Part shown: positions 9,867 through 18,431 of the stretch, piece after piece
Position numbering within the stretch: position 1 is the stretch's first letter
Layout of the letters: the number at the start of each line of letters is the position of its first letter
Origin: Alphaproteobacteria bacterium
GTDB lineage: Bacteria > Pseudomonadota > Alphaproteobacteria > Rhodobacterales > Rhodobacteraceae
Direction: 5' to 3'
DNA: 64,000 bases
Assembly: GCA_030425395.1 (NCBI GenBank)
Contig: JAUIAS010000012.1
Span: forward strand, 1 to 64,000
Made by a program: the position numbers and the translations under genes
Notes under the pieces: generated by a model
Databases searched by the model: none
Told to the model about the DNA's origin: nothing
The model's input: the letters and a program-made list of their open reading frames with translations, nothing else

Positions 9867-10700
9867 ATGCCTATGCTCAGACGCCATTTCCTCGCGCTTG
9901 CCGCGACTTGCGCTGTCGCTGTTGGAGCAGGAACTGCGGTAGCGGCCGAAGACCGCTTTATTGTGGTGCAATCGACCACCTCGACCCAGAATTCGGGCCT
10001 GTTCGATCACATTCTCCCGATCTTTACTGAAAAGACAGGGATCGAAGTGCGGGTTGTTGCGATGGGCACCGGTCAGGCGATCCGCAACGCGGCCAACGGC
10101 GATGGCGATGTTCTCTTTGTGCATTCCAAACCTTCCGAAGAAGCCTTTGTGGCCGAGGGGCACGGCGTGGAACGGTTCGACGTGATGTATAATGATTTCG
10201 TCATCGTTGGTCCGGCCTCTGATCCTGCCGGGGTGGCCGGATCGTCGGACGTGGTCGCGGCCCTTTCGGCCATTGCTGCGGCTCAGGCCCCATTTGCATC
10301 GCGCGGCGACGACAGCGGCACCCACAAGGCGGAACTGCGGCTTTGGGCGCAGACCGGCGTGGATGTAAGCGCGGCCTCAGGCACCTGGTATCGCGAAACC
10401 GGATCGGGCATGGGGGCCACGTTGAACACCGGAACGGCGATGGGGGCTTATGTGATGTCAGATCGCGCGACCTGGATCAGTTTTGGCAACAAGGGGGATG
10501 CCAAGATTGCGGTTCAGGGCGATGCAAGGATGTTCAATCAATATGGCATCATCGCGGTGAGCAAGGAGCGCCACCCCAACGTCAAGGCCGATCTGGCCCA
10601 GATATTTGTCGATTGGGTCATTTCTCCCGAAGGGCAGGCGGCGATCGCGGCTTTCAAGGTCGGAGGGCAGCAGCTGTTTTTCCCGAACGCCGGTTCCTGA
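9867..10700 (+). CDS. tupA: Tungstate-binding periplasmic protein (TupA-like)
   Basis: A 277-residue secreted binding protein. The signal peptide MPMLRRHFLALAATCAVAVG ends near AVAAED. The oxyanion-binding signature VVQSTTSTQNSGLFDHI, with its Thr/Ser cluster, and the downstream SRGDDSGTHKAE block are characteristic of TupA/WtpA-like tungstate receptors rather than ModA. AGGAAGGA precedes the ATG at 9867; an ATG at 9873 is also possible. It is last in the tup operon, 26 bases after the ATPase stop. Discrimination of tungstate from molybdate is inferred from family resemblance only. Confidence 0.9.
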   Translation: MPMLRRHFLALAATCAVAVGAGTAVAAEDRFIVVQSTTSTQNSGLFDHILPIFTEKTGIEVRVVAMGTGQAIRNAANGDGDVLFVHSKPSEEAFVAEGHGVERFDVMYNDFVIVGPASDPAGVAGSSDVVAALSAIAAAQAPFASRGDDSGTHKAELRLWAQTGVDVSAASGTWYRETGSGMGATLNTGTAMGAYVMSDRATWISFGNKGDAKIAVQGDARMFNQYGIIAVSKERHPNVKADLAQIFVDWVISPEGQAAIAAFKVGGQQLFFPNAGS

Positions 10701-10730
10701 AGCCGGGATTGAAAAAGGGTCCGGGGCAGG

Positions 10731-11624
10731 TCAGGGCGAGAGCCACTGCACCTGTCTCAGAACCGACAGATCATAGCCACCCATGGCGGCGGCTTTCTGT
10801 GCGAAGGTCTCTGTTTGACTGAACGCGATCAGCGCCTGAATTCCCGGTGTGAAATAGGCGCGGCGGTCAACCAGCAGATCATACCGTTCCCAGAGCAGGC
10901 CATTGAACGTCAGCCGATAGCTGCGCGCGCTGGTTTCAAGGCCCAGAGCAACATCCGCGGTTCCTTCGCTCAGCATCGCGGCGGCCTCGCTTTCCGTGCG
11001 CGCGGCCGAGGCAGTCAGCGTAACATCGTGTTCGTTGATCCCGTTGCGCGCCATCAACTGCGCCAAAAGGGTGCTTGCACCGGCACCGTCCTGCCGCCGC
11101 ACCACGCGGCGCCCGCGCAGGGCGCCGATGCCATCGGCCAGATTGCCAACACCCGGCGCGATCATCAGCCCGCGTCGGCGCATCGCCCACCCGATCAGGA
11201 CCGCGTCCCGTGGTGCCAAGGATTGCACCGCCCGGATGTTCCAGCCGTCGTCTTCGGCGATGTGCAATCCTGTCATCACAGAACGGGCGGCGACAAATCC
11301 ATCCAGCCCGGCGCGGCTTCCGTTGAAAAAGGTGGCCAGTCCGCTGCCGGACTCTGCAGCGGCCCAATCCAGTAGCGGATCATGCGACCCGCCCAGAACA
11401 TTCGGGCGCGCGGCGGACGCGGTCCCGCTGCTTTCGATCCAGGCAAGGAGTTCGGTTCGGGGAAACAACAGCTTGCCGGTAATGCGTCTGTGCGGGATCT
11501 CTTCAGCGGCGGCCAGATCATAGACCTTGCGTTCCTTCACGCGCAGCAACTCGGCCGCTTCCCGGGTGGTCAGGTAACGCGGGCCATCTGTGTCAGGTTC
11601 GGTCTGGATCGTCATATTTGGCAT
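10731..11624 (-). CDS. Helix-turn-helix regulator with PBP-like sensor domain
   Basis: About 297 residues. The N-terminus YLTTREAAELLRVKERKVYD is an excisionase/MerR-like DNA-binding fold (about 13-65). The rest (about 80-297) looks like a cytoplasmic periplasmic-binding-protein-type ligand domain of the kind linked to oxyanion regulation, with GVGNLADGIG and a Ser/Thr-rich mid part (VTLTASAARTESEAA). It faces the tup operon tail-to-tail, 30 bases apart, which suggests it senses tungstate or molybdate and controls tup; this is inference. ATGs at 11624 and 11615 are both possible, neither with a strong ribosome site. It differs from ModE in lacking a visible TOBE motif. Confidence 0.8.
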   Translation of the reverse strand: MPNMTIQTEPDTDGPRYLTTREAAELLRVKERKVYDLAAAEEIPHRRITGKLLFPRTELLAWIESSGTASAARPNVLGGSHDPLLDWAAAESGSGLATFFNGSRAGLDGFVAARSVMTGLHIAEDDGWNIRAVQSLAPRDAVLIGWAMRRRGLMIAPGVGNLADGIGALRGRRVVRRQDGAGASTLLAQLMARNGINEHDVTLTASAARTESEAAAMLSEGTADVALGLETSARSYRLTFNGLLWERYDLLVDRRAYFTPGIQALIAFSQTETFAQKAAAMGGYDLSVLRQVQWLSP

Positions 11625-11810
11625 GTTCTGCGAATCTTGCGGCGGCGACAAGCGCGCATTTTCGCCCCATTTCAATGATTTCGCCCAGATTGATTCGCAT
11701 GGGCCATGTCCGTTTCGTGGTCAATCCCGCAGTTTGCGCGCAATAGGCGCGCAGGCGGCAACAACGGTGCCGCATTCTTGCCACATTTCCCCGGATTGAG
11801 GCCGCCCCGT

Positions 11811-11971
11811 AAATAGCCCGGCAATCGTTTTCTATTTGGATACAATCCTGAGGTGAAACGTGCGAAACTCCTTAACAATCAGGGAAAATTCGGCTATTTG
11901 GGCCATTATTCTGGTCCTAATGGGAAACAATGCAGTCATTTTGATAGGGTGAAATCGGCCTCTAAATAGCC
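11811..11971. repeat. Three AAATAGCC octamers (two direct, one inverted)
   Basis: AAATAGCC occurs at 11811-11818 and 11964-11971, and its reverse complement GGCTATTT at 11892-11899. The spacing is about 80 and 70 bases. The flanks also share CTATTTGG (around 11832 and 11894). Such clustering between divergent genes suggests a multi-site operator, but the binding protein is unknown. Confidence 0.45.
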
Positions 11972-12185
11972 ACATTTGGACCTCTTTTGCCTTATTCGTG
12001 CTATCTTTCGAGCATTTTTTGCTTCCTTCGTCACAATCTGACCATTACATATGGTCTTGCCCGCTTGGGGGGCATGGTCTGACGGTCACGGGGGCGATCA
12101 CAGGCCAAAGCGTCAAAACTTGATGCGCATCGCAGAGCTTGAGAACCGCTTTTGGCGGAACGATATCTCTGACCCGAAAGGTCCC

Positions 12186-12206
12186 CGCAAGGTCTTAGAC
12201 CTTGCG
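12186..12206. promoter_or_regulatory. 21-bp near-perfect dyad upstream of the Hint gene
   Basis: CGCAAGGTCT and AGACCTTGCG flank a single central T, giving ten matched pairs. It lies 110 bases before the Hint ATG. It could be an operator or, with the loop opened to three bases, a leader hairpin. No T-run follows directly. Confidence 0.4.
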
Positions 12207-12316
12207 CCGTGTCCCTTCCGGAACGGTCGCATCCGGTTCTGACGCTTACACCTCCTCACTTGGGCGCTGAGTAGCCGCATATCGCGGTGGTAACGAGCCT
12301 TATCAGGAGACGCCTC

Positions 12317-13600
12317 ATGGCTAACAATTTCACAGACAGCTTTCCGGCGAACCTCCTTGGCCTGTGGGATTTCCGCGGTGGTGCCGAAAACAACGACACC
12401 GGGCTTGATGACGGGATCGCACAGGATGGTGTGTTTATCGACGATGCGACCGCGGTTGCCGATCAGCTGGTTCTGACGGGCACCTCCTTTGTCGGCGTCG
12501 ATGACCGTTTCGACGTGTTTGGCGACGATGCGCCTTTCGATCTTGCCGAAGGCACGCTGATCGCCGAATTCACACCCGGTCCCAACACCGGAGCGGCGTT
12601 CCAGACAGTCGTCAACCGTGGCACCTTCTGGCACGGTCCGGATGATGGGTATTTCGAAATTCACATCACCGAAACCGGCGCGATCGAACTGACACACAAT
12701 GTCGGCCCGACAATTGGCAGCACCGTGTCTGTGTTCGAAACAACCGGTCCGGGGTTCTTTGTCCCCGGTGACGTTCTGCGCACCACCTACACCTGGTCGG
12801 AAACCAGTGGCGGATCTTTCACCGCTCAGAACCTGACCACGGGCGACTCTCAAACCATCGATATCAACGTCACCGGTCTTACCATGGACATCGGTGACAG
12901 CACCCTGCAAAACTTCACCTTTGGCGCTCGCGAAAACACCGACGAAGAATTCATGAAATACTTCAACGGTCAGATCGATTACGTTGCGCTCTATGACGGA
13001 GAAATAGTCGTCGTGCCTTGCTTTACCCCCGGAACCCTGATCGCAACCCCCGATGGCGAACGCGCCGTTGAAGACCTCGAAGTCGGTGATCGCGTAATCA
13101 CCCGCGACAACGGCATCCAGCCGATCCGCTGGATTGGCCGCCGCGATCTGGATGTGGCGGAACTGGCCTCTGCCAGCCACCTGCGCCCGGTGCGCATTGC
13201 CGCTGGCGCATTGGGGCAGGGCCTGCCGGAACAGGACATGATGGTGTCGCCGAACCACCGGGTTCTGGTCTCCAACGACCGCACCGCGCTCTATTTCGAG
13301 GAACGCGAAGTTCTGGTCGCGGCCAAGCATCTTGTCGGCATGCAGGGCATCGACATCGTGGACGAACCCTCGGTCACCTACATCCACTTCATGTTCGATC
13401 AGCACGAGGTCGTGCTGTCCAACGGCGCCTGGACCGAAAGCTTCCAGCCCGGCGATATGTCACTGGCTGGCGTGGGCACCTCGCAGCGTTCGGAAATCTA
13501 TGAACTCTTCCCCGAGCTTGAAGGTGAAGAAGGCGTCGCGGCCTATCAGTCGGCCCGCCGCGCGCTCAAGAAACACGAGGCACGCCTGGTTCTCAACTGA
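12317..13600 (+). CDS. Hint-domain protein with N-terminal LamG-like domain
   Basis: A 427-residue protein starting MANNFTDSFP, with AGGAGA 6 bases upstream. Residues about 1-230 look like a concanavalin/LamG-type beta-sandwich (LLGLWDFRGG near the start, FNGQIDYVALYDGEIV at its end), Asp/Gly/Thr rich and acidic. The Hint (hedgehog/intein) domain begins at Cys235 in CFTPGTLIATPDGERAVEDL and includes VGDRVITRDNG and the SPNHRVLVSN block. Such roseobacter proteins are often secreted without a classical signal peptide, and none is visible here. Hint domains self-cleave at the Cys, but whether this one does is unknown. It is monocistronic, with a strong terminator after the stop. Confidence 0.85.
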   Translation: MANNFTDSFPANLLGLWDFRGGAENNDTGLDDGIAQDGVFIDDATAVADQLVLTGTSFVGVDDRFDVFGDDAPFDLAEGTLIAEFTPGPNTGAAFQTVVNRGTFWHGPDDGYFEIHITETGAIELTHNVGPTIGSTVSVFETTGPGFFVPGDVLRTTYTWSETSGGSFTAQNLTTGDSQTIDINVTGLTMDIGDSTLQNFTFGARENTDEEFMKYFNGQIDYVALYDGEIVVVPCFTPGTLIATPDGERAVEDLEVGDRVITRDNGIQPIRWIGRRDLDVAELASASHLRPVRIAAGALGQGLPEQDMMVSPNHRVLVSNDRTALYFEEREVLVAAKHLVGMQGIDIVDEPSVTYIHFMFDQHEVVLSNGAWTESFQPGDMSLAGVGTSQRSEIYELFPELEGEEGVAAYQSARRALKKHEARLVLN

Positions 13601-13659
13601 ACTTCGGCACAGACCTTCCCCGAATATGCAGCCGCGCGGATCGGGGCGCGCATACATGG

Positions 13660-13697
13660 AACGCGGACCGGACCACCGGTTCGCGTTTCCTATTTTT
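13660..13697 (+). terminator. Hairpin terminator of the Hint gene
   Basis: AACGCGGACCGG pairs with CCGGTTCGCGTT (one G-U pair) around an ACCA loop, followed by TCCTATTTTT. It lies between convergent genes and reaches the last codons of the nucleotidyltransferase gene. Confidence 0.75.
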
Positions 13698-14325
13698 CGG
13701 GATCGCCATCGCCGCGCGCGGCGCGCCATGCGGCCCAGTCTTCGGGCGTGTCCAGATCGGTCACCGCACGCTGACCGGGCAGGGGGCACAGCCGCAGATC
13801 GCCGGAATGTGCGCGGATTACGCCCGATGCCCCGGTATCTCCGGTCACTGCGGCCAGATCGTCAAAGAACCGTGCCGGGAACACAACAGGATGGCCGGGG
13901 TGGCCTTGGTTCGACGCCCCACGCCAGATGAAATGTGGTTCTGCGCGCGCAGCGGCCATCACCCTGCGCAGGTCTTCGGCCTGCAATTCGGGCAAATCGC
14001 CCAACAGGATCATCACCGCATCGCTTAGGACAGGCATCGCGGTAAGGCCGGTGACCAAGGACGCGGACATTCCGTCCTCGGCCCGCTGTGCGGTCACGAT
14101 CCTTAGCGGCAAGCCGTCCAGCGCATCACGGCGCGCCGCTTCCTGAGCGCCCGAGGGCAGCACAACGATCACGTCTTGGCCCGTCGCCAATGCCGCTTTG
14201 GCGCGGCTACGCAGGATCGCAACCCCGTCCACACGCTGCAACAGCTTGTCGTCCCCGCGCATCCTGTGCGAACGCCCTGCCGCCAACAACAGCACCGGGC
14301 AAATGAACCGATCCTTCTTCTCCAT
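13690..14325 (-). CDS. MobA/MocA-like nucleotidyltransferase
   Basis: A 211-residue NTP transferase. The nucleotide-binding signature LLLAAGRSHRMRGDDKLL sits near the N-terminus, the metal-binding Asp is in ILLGDLPEL, and GHPGHPVVFP is the characteristic substrate loop of the molybdopterin cytidylyltransferase (MocA) group. MocA links CTP to molybdopterin for xanthine-dehydrogenase-type enzymes. The ATG at 14325 is chosen over an upstream TTG, with AGGG just before it. Proximity to the tungstate/molybdate importer fits a cofactor role, but the substrate is inferred. Confidence 0.82.
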   Translation of the reverse strand: MEKKDRFICPVLLLAAGRSHRMRGDDKLLQRVDGVAILRSRAKAALATGQDVIVVLPSGAQEAARRDALDGLPLRIVTAQRAEDGMSASLVTGLTAMPVLSDAVMILLGDLPELQAEDLRRVMAAARAEPHFIWRGASNQGHPGHPVVFPARFFDDLAAVTGDTGASGVIRAHSGDLRLCPLPGQRAVTDLDTPEDWAAWRAARGDGDPEK

Positions 14326-14432
14326 GGCCAAACCCTAACGCTGGGCGGGTTCCGCTCAAGCGCCTTTTTTCGGTTGCCGAAAATATCCCCAAGCGAGTGG
14401 CCTGTGGGGCCGCCTGTTGCGGGACGAACGGC

Positions 14433-16844
14433 TTAACCCATTCCGCGCATCCGGGCCCCGTCGGCGTCAAAAGGCATCTCGTGGATGCGCCGGGCGCGGC
14501 GCTTCTGGCCAAGAATCTCGATCTCGACCTCGTCCACGTCCAAACGGCTCACGGGCAGAAACCCTTGGGCAATGGACATGCCGGACCAGTGCGCAAACCC
14601 ACCCGAGGTGCAGAACCCAACGACTTCATCCCCAATCCAGATCGGTTCATAGCCCTGAACATCCGCGTCATCGGCCATCACTTCAAAGGCGCACAGGCGG
14701 CGGGACGGCCCTGTTTCCCGGTCGGCCTGTGCGGCCGCACGACCAATGAAATCGGCGTTCTTGCCAAATGCAATGAACCTATCCATCCCGGTTTCCGCCG
14801 CTGTGTAATCGGGCGAAAACTCTGCCATCCACGACCCGAACAGCTTGTCGAGCCGCAGGCTCATCATTGCGCGCATCCCGAAAGGCACCATGCCATGGGC
14901 CTGTCCAGCAGCCCACAGGACCGACCATAGCGCCCGTTGTGCCATGGCATCGCAATAGATCTCATATCCCAGATCACCGGTATAGCTGACACGTTGCACC
15001 ACGCAGTCCACCATGCCAACCGTGATCCGGCGCACATCCAGGAACCGCATATCGGAAATATCGGCGCGGGTGCAGGCCGCCAAGGTCTCTCGGGCCTTTG
15101 GTCCCGCGATTTGAAATCCGGTGCGTTTATCGCTTATATTTTCAATGCTTACGCCGCTTTCTTCATGCTGCCTGAACCAGCGCATGTGAAAGGCTTGTGC
15201 CCCATAGGAAGCCGTCAGAACAAAGTGATCCTTGGCGAGGCAGGAAATCGTGAAGTCCCCGATAAGCCGACCCTTGGCCGACAGCATCGGGCTGAGAGAC
15301 AGCCGCCCCTGTTGTGGGATGCGTCCGGCCATGATCCGGTCCAGCCAGTCACGGGCGCGCGGCCCTGTGACAAGGTATTTTCCGAAATTCTGCACCTCGT
15401 TGATGCCCACGCCCTCGCGGACGCCACGCACTTCGCGGGCGGTGGCCTCAAACGCGTCCGAGCGGCGGAATGACGGCGTTTCAAAGCCGGGTTCGTTCCC
15501 GGTTGCAAAGTAATTCACCACTTCCAGACCATACTGGAATCCCCAGACAGCCCCCATGCCGCTAAAAATGTCATACATGGGCGAGGTGTGCAGTGGTCGC
15601 GCCGCGGGCAATTCCTCGTTGGGATAGGAGACCGAGAACCGTTTCTGGTAATTCTCGATCACCTTGGGCAACGTAAAGCCCGGCCCGATTGTTTCAGGAA
15701 AGCGCGCCACGTCCATCGCCATCACATCGCGTTCGCATTCGCCCTCGATCATCCACTGTGCCAGCATCAGCCCGACGCCTCCGCCCTGGCTGAACCCGGC
15801 CATGACCCCGCAGGCCGACCAGTAGTTGCGCAGCCCGGGAACCGGACCGACCAAGGGGTTGCCATCGGGGGCAAAGGTGAATGGTCCGTGGATCACGCTT
15901 TTGATACCCGCGCGTTCCAGAACCGGGAACCGCCGATAGGCGAATTCGATGCTTTCGGTGATCTTGTCGTAATCGTCGGGCAGCAGTTCATGGCCAAAGT
16001 CCCAGCTGGTGCCATCAACCGCCCACGGGCGGCAGGGCTGTTCGTAAAAACCGATGCACAGCCCGCGTCCTTCCTGCCGCAGATAGCTTTCCCCGGCGGG
16101 GTCCATCACATGCGGGTGTTCGTGTTCGCGCTCATAGATTTCCGGGATATCTCCGGTGACAAGGTATTGATGCTCCATCGGGTGCAGCGGCAGATAGACG
16201 CCGGCCATTGCCGCGACTTCGCGCGCCCAGAGCCCGGCTGCGTTGACCACGTGTTCGGCATGAACGGTGCCCTTGTCGGTCACGACGTCCCATGTCCCGT
16301 CCGCGCGCGGCGTGGTGCTGATCACCTTGCAATGGGTTTCGATCGTGGCCCCACCCATCCGCGCCGCCTTGGCATAGGCATGGGTTGTTCCCGAAGGATC
16401 AAGGTGGCCATCCAGCGGATCGTAAAGCGCGCCGATGATGCCATCGGTATTGGTGACAGGGGCGATTTTTGCGATGTCCTCAGGACCGACGATTTCGGTT
16501 TCCAGTCCCATGAAACGATGCTTGGCGCGTTCGGCCAACAGCATGTCGAACCGGTCGCGGTTGTCCGCCAGCGTCACCCCGCCCACGTGATGCAACCCGC
16601 AGGACATGCCGGTGATTTCTTCCAACTCCTTGTAAAGGCGAATGGTATAGCCCTGAAGCGCGGCCATGTTGGTATCGCCGTTGAGCGTGTGAAACCCGCC
16701 TGCCGCGTGCCAGGTGGAGCCCGATGTCAGTTCCGAGCGTTCGAGCAGCATCACATCCGACCAGCCCAGCTTGGTCAGGTGATACAGAACCGAACAGCCG
16801 ACGACACCGCCGCCGATGACACAAACGCGCGTGGTGGTTTTCAT
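14433..16844 (-). CDS. Dimethylglycine/sarcosine dehydrogenase-type flavoprotein, copy 1
   Basis: An 803-residue two-part enzyme. The N-terminal FAD-binding domain opens with RVCVIGGGVVGCSVLYHL, and GSTWHAAGGFH contains the His that in mammalian dimethylglycine dehydrogenase binds FAD covalently. The C-terminal half is GcvT-like (LDRIMAGRIPQQGRL, SYTGDLGYEIY, MRAMMSLRLDKLFGSW), which normally hands the released one-carbon unit to tetrahydrofolate. AAAGGAG precedes the ATG at 16844, replacing an upstream frame start at 17186. A paralogue of nearly the same length lies at 18432. The precise methylated amine substrate cannot be told from sequence. Confidence 0.9.
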   Translation of the reverse strand: MKTTTRVCVIGGGVVGCSVLYHLTKLGWSDVMLLERSELTSGSTWHAAGGFHTLNGDTNMAALQGYTIRLYKELEEITGMSCGLHHVGGVTLADNRDRFDMLLAERAKHRFMGLETEIVGPEDIAKIAPVTNTDGIIGALYDPLDGHLDPSGTTHAYAKAARMGGATIETHCKVISTTPRADGTWDVVTDKGTVHAEHVVNAAGLWAREVAAMAGVYLPLHPMEHQYLVTGDIPEIYEREHEHPHVMDPAGESYLRQEGRGLCIGFYEQPCRPWAVDGTSWDFGHELLPDDYDKITESIEFAYRRFPVLERAGIKSVIHGPFTFAPDGNPLVGPVPGLRNYWSACGVMAGFSQGGGVGLMLAQWMIEGECERDVMAMDVARFPETIGPGFTLPKVIENYQKRFSVSYPNEELPAARPLHTSPMYDIFSGMGAVWGFQYGLEVVNYFATGNEPGFETPSFRRSDAFEATAREVRGVREGVGINEVQNFGKYLVTGPRARDWLDRIMAGRIPQQGRLSLSPMLSAKGRLIGDFTISCLAKDHFVLTASYGAQAFHMRWFRQHEESGVSIENISDKRTGFQIAGPKARETLAACTRADISDMRFLDVRRITVGMVDCVVQRVSYTGDLGYEIYCDAMAQRALWSVLWAAGQAHGMVPFGMRAMMSLRLDKLFGSWMAEFSPDYTAAETGMDRFIAFGKNADFIGRAAAQADRETGPSRRLCAFEVMADDADVQGYEPIWIGDEVVGFCTSGGFAHWSGMSIAQGFLPVSRLDVDEVEIEILGQKRRARRIHEMPFDADGARMRGMG

Positions 16845-16874
16845 GCATTGCTCCTTTTGTTCTGGCAGGTGGTG

Positions 16875-16891
16875 TGGTGCACTATGTGCCA
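16875..16891. promoter_or_regulatory. Imperfect dyad upstream of flavoprotein copy 1
   Basis: TGGTGCACTATGTGCCA is an imperfect inverted repeat about 30 bases before the minus-strand ATG. This position suits a repressor site, but no cognate regulator is adjacent. Confidence 0.2.
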
Positions 16892-16998
16892 GGAAGTCAA
16901 TATGCCGGTTGGCTGTCTGCGACGCGTGGCGTCGCTGCTGGGACAGCGGGTCGGAACACAGGCTTGGAACACGCAAACCGGGAAAGGACGCGTTCATC

Positions 16999-18255
16999 AT
17001 GTTCACACAGATCATCAACGGTGTGACCCACGCGCTGACCCGGTTCCGACTGCGGGTGGCGGGAATTGCGCTGTTGTCCATCGTCGCGGTTGCCGCGGCC
17101 AAGCTGATCGGGCCGTTTCTTCCGCAAAGCTTTGGCGATCTGGTGGGCGCGGGCGCGGTCGACAGGCTGCTTGATATCATGGCCACCTCGATGCTCGCCG
17201 TGACAACTTTTTCGCTGTCGGTTGTGGTTACGGTTCAACGATCCATTTCGGCGCAATGGACCCCGCGCGCCAACCGCATCCAGCTTGAGGATGGGTCGAG
17301 CCAGCTTGTGCTCGCCACTTTCATGGGGGCCTTCATCTATGCGATGACATCCATCGTCCTGCGCTCGGCCGCGATGTTCGAGGATCGCGATATCGTGGTG
17401 CTTTTCGTGATGACGCTCGCGGTGCTGGCCCTTGTGGTTGTCGTGATGCTGCGCTGGATCGTGCGGTTGCAGACAATGGGATCGCTCACCGATATCGCGG
17501 ATCGCATCCAGACCCGGACAAGGACCGCGTTGCGCGATGTCATGGCCAGCCCATGTCTTGGTGCCACGCCCTTGGTCGCGGGCACGCAGATGCCCCTGAA
17601 CGCGCAGGATGTTCAGGCCAGGCGCTCAGGCTACGTCACGGTCATCAACATGGCCGCCATTATTGACAGGGCCCAATCCTGCGATGGTCTGGTCTATCTG
17701 GTGTGCCGGCCCGGCGATTACGTGCGGCGCGGAGCGGTTCTGGCGCATGTCATGGATGAACGGCTGGGCGCTTGTGTGCACAAACACGTCGAGATCGGAC
17801 CGATGCGCGACGTTCAGCAGGATCCCGGCATTGGGTTGCGGATGCTCTCCGAAATCGCCAGCCGCGCGCTGTCGCCCGGCGTCAACGATTCCGGCACCGC
17901 CATCGACATGATCGACCGCCTGACATGGACATTGGAAAGCTGGGAGGGCACCGCACAAGATCCGAAGCCCGACGCGGATGCGCGGGTCTTTCTGCCGCCG
18001 CCGGAAGTGGCGCGTTTTGTATTGGCCCCGTTTGGCCTGATCGCAAGGGACGGGGCGGGCGCGTTGGATGTGCAGCGGGCCTTGCAGGCGCGGCTTGGCG
18101 ATCTGGCACGCCACCACCCAGATCAACGCATCGCCGCCGCCGCCGAAGAGCTTCGCCAAAGCGCGCTCAGACGGGCGAACTCCGCCATGACGTTTGAAGA
18201 AGATCGCACCGCTTTGGCCCAAGCCGCCAAGGCTGCCGCGGGCGGGTCCGCCTGA
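16999..18255 (+). CDS. DUF2254 predicted membrane protein
   Basis: A 418-residue protein with four N-terminal hydrophobic helices (first about 17-38) and a soluble C-terminal half. Blocks VQRSISAQWTPRANR, ASRALSPGVNDSGTA and CRPGDYVRRG are typical of DUF2254. Function of the family is unknown. The ATG at 16999 has GGAAAGGA about 10 bases upstream; an earlier in-frame ATG at 16816 falls inside the divergent flavoprotein gene. It sits between two flavoprotein paralogues with no evident functional link. Confidence 0.83.
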   Translation: MFTQIINGVTHALTRFRLRVAGIALLSIVAVAAAKLIGPFLPQSFGDLVGAGAVDRLLDIMATSMLAVTTFSLSVVVTVQRSISAQWTPRANRIQLEDGSSQLVLATFMGAFIYAMTSIVLRSAAMFEDRDIVVLFVMTLAVLALVVVVMLRWIVRLQTMGSLTDIADRIQTRTRTALRDVMASPCLGATPLVAGTQMPLNAQDVQARRSGYVTVINMAAIIDRAQSCDGLVYLVCRPGDYVRRGAVLAHVMDERLGACVHKHVEIGPMRDVQQDPGIGLRMLSEIASRALSPGVNDSGTAIDMIDRLTWTLESWEGTAQDPKPDADARVFLPPPEVARFVLAPFGLIARDGAGALDVQRALQARLGDLARHHPDQRIAAAAEELRQSALRRANSAMTFEEDRTALAQAAKAAAGGSA

Positions 18256-18272
18256 TGGTCGCGGTGCCTTTG

Positions 18273-18305
18273 CTTCTTCTGGCCCAAAATACTCCCGCCG
18301 GAGGC
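18273..18305 (+). repeat. Dispersed intergenic repeat (CCGCCGGAGGC family), copy a
   Basis: The 33-base element starts CTTCTTCTGGCC, continues AAAATACTCC and ends CGCCGGAGGC. A copy differing at two positions is at 63334-63366 and a shorter relative is at 40583-40611. All lie between genes. Confidence 0.7.
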
Positions 18306-18431
18306 GTCCCGAGGCTGGCGACTTGTCCAGCAGCGGCATGTCTTGGCGCGGACTGACCTGTCATTGTCGGAAACTGCAAAGTCCGGGCGCGGTCATCTGC
18401 GAATGTGGCCCGAGCAACGAAAGGACCGGAC

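Larger units (their letters stand above)
11625..12316. other. Long non-coding region upstream of regulator and Hint gene
   Basis: Almost 700 bases with no convincing gene. It is visibly richer in A and T than the flanks between 11800 and 12050. It holds three copies of AAATAGCC (two forward, one inverted) and a 21-bp dyad at 12186-12206. A 63-codon forward frame at 12051-12242 has no ribosome site or family resemblance and is not called. The region must carry the divergent promoters for the HTH-PBP regulator (left) and the Hint gene (right). Confidence 0.6.

Noticed and set aside
12051-12242. 63-codon ORF in the non-coding region upstream of the Hint gene
   Set aside because: No ribosome site, no hydrophobic or family signature, overlaps the 21-bp dyad.
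12113-13405. 430-codon minus-strand frame opposite the Hint gene
   Set aside because: His/Asp/Gly-rich composition without motifs; mirrors the codon bias of the Hint gene.
15588-17174. 528-codon plus-strand frame opposite flavoprotein copy 1
   Set aside because: Antisense to a clear enzyme gene and without recognisable domains.
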